The position numbers and the translations under genes were made by a program. From Agapetus fuscipes (lineage: Eukaryota; Arthropoda; Insecta; Trichoptera; Glossosomatidae), in the NCBI GenBank assembly GCA_951799405.1, contig OX637339.1, positions 2,666,001 to 2,730,000 on the forward strand: a stretch of DNA of 64,000 nt, read 5' to 3'. Of the stretch, positions 63,900-64,000 are shown piece by piece; within the stretch, counting starts at the first letter, position 1, and every line of letters starts with the position of its first letter. Below the pieces are notes generated by a model. That model saw only the letters and a program-made list of their open reading frames with translations. It did no database searches and was not told where the DNA came from.

Positions 63900-64000
63900 T
63901 GAATAATCAAACAAGCTACAAGTATTGTGCAACTATCCACAAAGGGTTTCGCATCTGTGGAACTTATTTATCTCTACAGGTAAGGGAGCCGCGGCCTTAT
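63900..64000 (-). mobile_element. SINE-B fragment running off the window
   Basis: 'acaagctacaagtattgtgc', 'atccacaaagggtttcgcat' and 'ttatttatctctacaggtaa' are diverged SINE-B. Confidence 0.6.

Overview
This is an AT-rich piece of nuclear genomic DNA from an arthropod, most probably an insect. The evidence is spliced coding exons with GT/AG borders, an insect-type 5S rRNA-like sequence, tRNA-headed SINEs, and many 5'-truncated non-LTR retrotransposon tails of arthropod type. I cannot name the order or species from sequence alone.

The only host gene I can defend is on the minus strand at 9.5-12.4 kb: an ataxin-1 orthologue. Three exons (12367-11944, 10856-10622, 9921-9532) join in phase. They give a Pro/His/Gln-rich region with seven pure CAG codons, a complete AXH domain split by an intron, and a C-terminal RKRRSSAPD motif matching the ataxin-1 NLS/14-3-3 site. 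The 5' end of the gene lies upstream, either above 12.37 kb or outside the window. Its first visible intron holds a 49-bp minisatellite of 16 units that appears to have grown out of a LINE fragment. The region 3' of the stop codon is a degenerate tandem array whose larger repeat unit includes the last codons and the stop.

Nearly everything else is repeats. LINE-A is the commonest (about 28 pieces): an RT C-terminus, a 3'UTR and a conserved ~250-bp end with a (TTAGA)n-like tail; most copies are just that 250-bp end. LINE-B ends almost directly after its RT ORF in a (TTACAG)n tail. LINE-C, D and E are CR1/jockey-like WNxLP-type tails, and an RTE-like family ends in (GAT)n. SINE-A and SINE-B have different tRNA heads, and in four places they are fused into one heterodimeric A-B element. 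SINE-D is a third tRNA-headed family. DNA elements include a 2.1-kb piggyBac-like element without transposase (2361-4478), two hAT MITEs with perfect 8-bp target duplications (21508-21910, 38098-38264), a hAT remnant with a transposase C-terminus (42784-43367), two PIF/Harbinger-like palindromic MITEs with TWA duplications (31068-31241, 39531-39817), several foldback elements, and a solo LTR with a 4-bp duplication (61045-61673). Two short hairpin elements (28.5 and 42.1 kb) carry hammerhead-ribozyme-like cores and resemble Penelope-type or retrozyme-type units.

The window reads as a layered record of insertions: LINE-B into SINE, RTE into LINE-C, LTR into LINE-B, MITE into LINE-A, hAT into satellite. 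Several are dated relative to each other by exact target-site duplications. Apart from ataxin-1, candidate functional DNA is limited to a GC-rich island with a perfect RFX X-box at 39.23-39.48 kb and an unidentified 85-codon GC-rich ORF at 16.7-17.0 kb.
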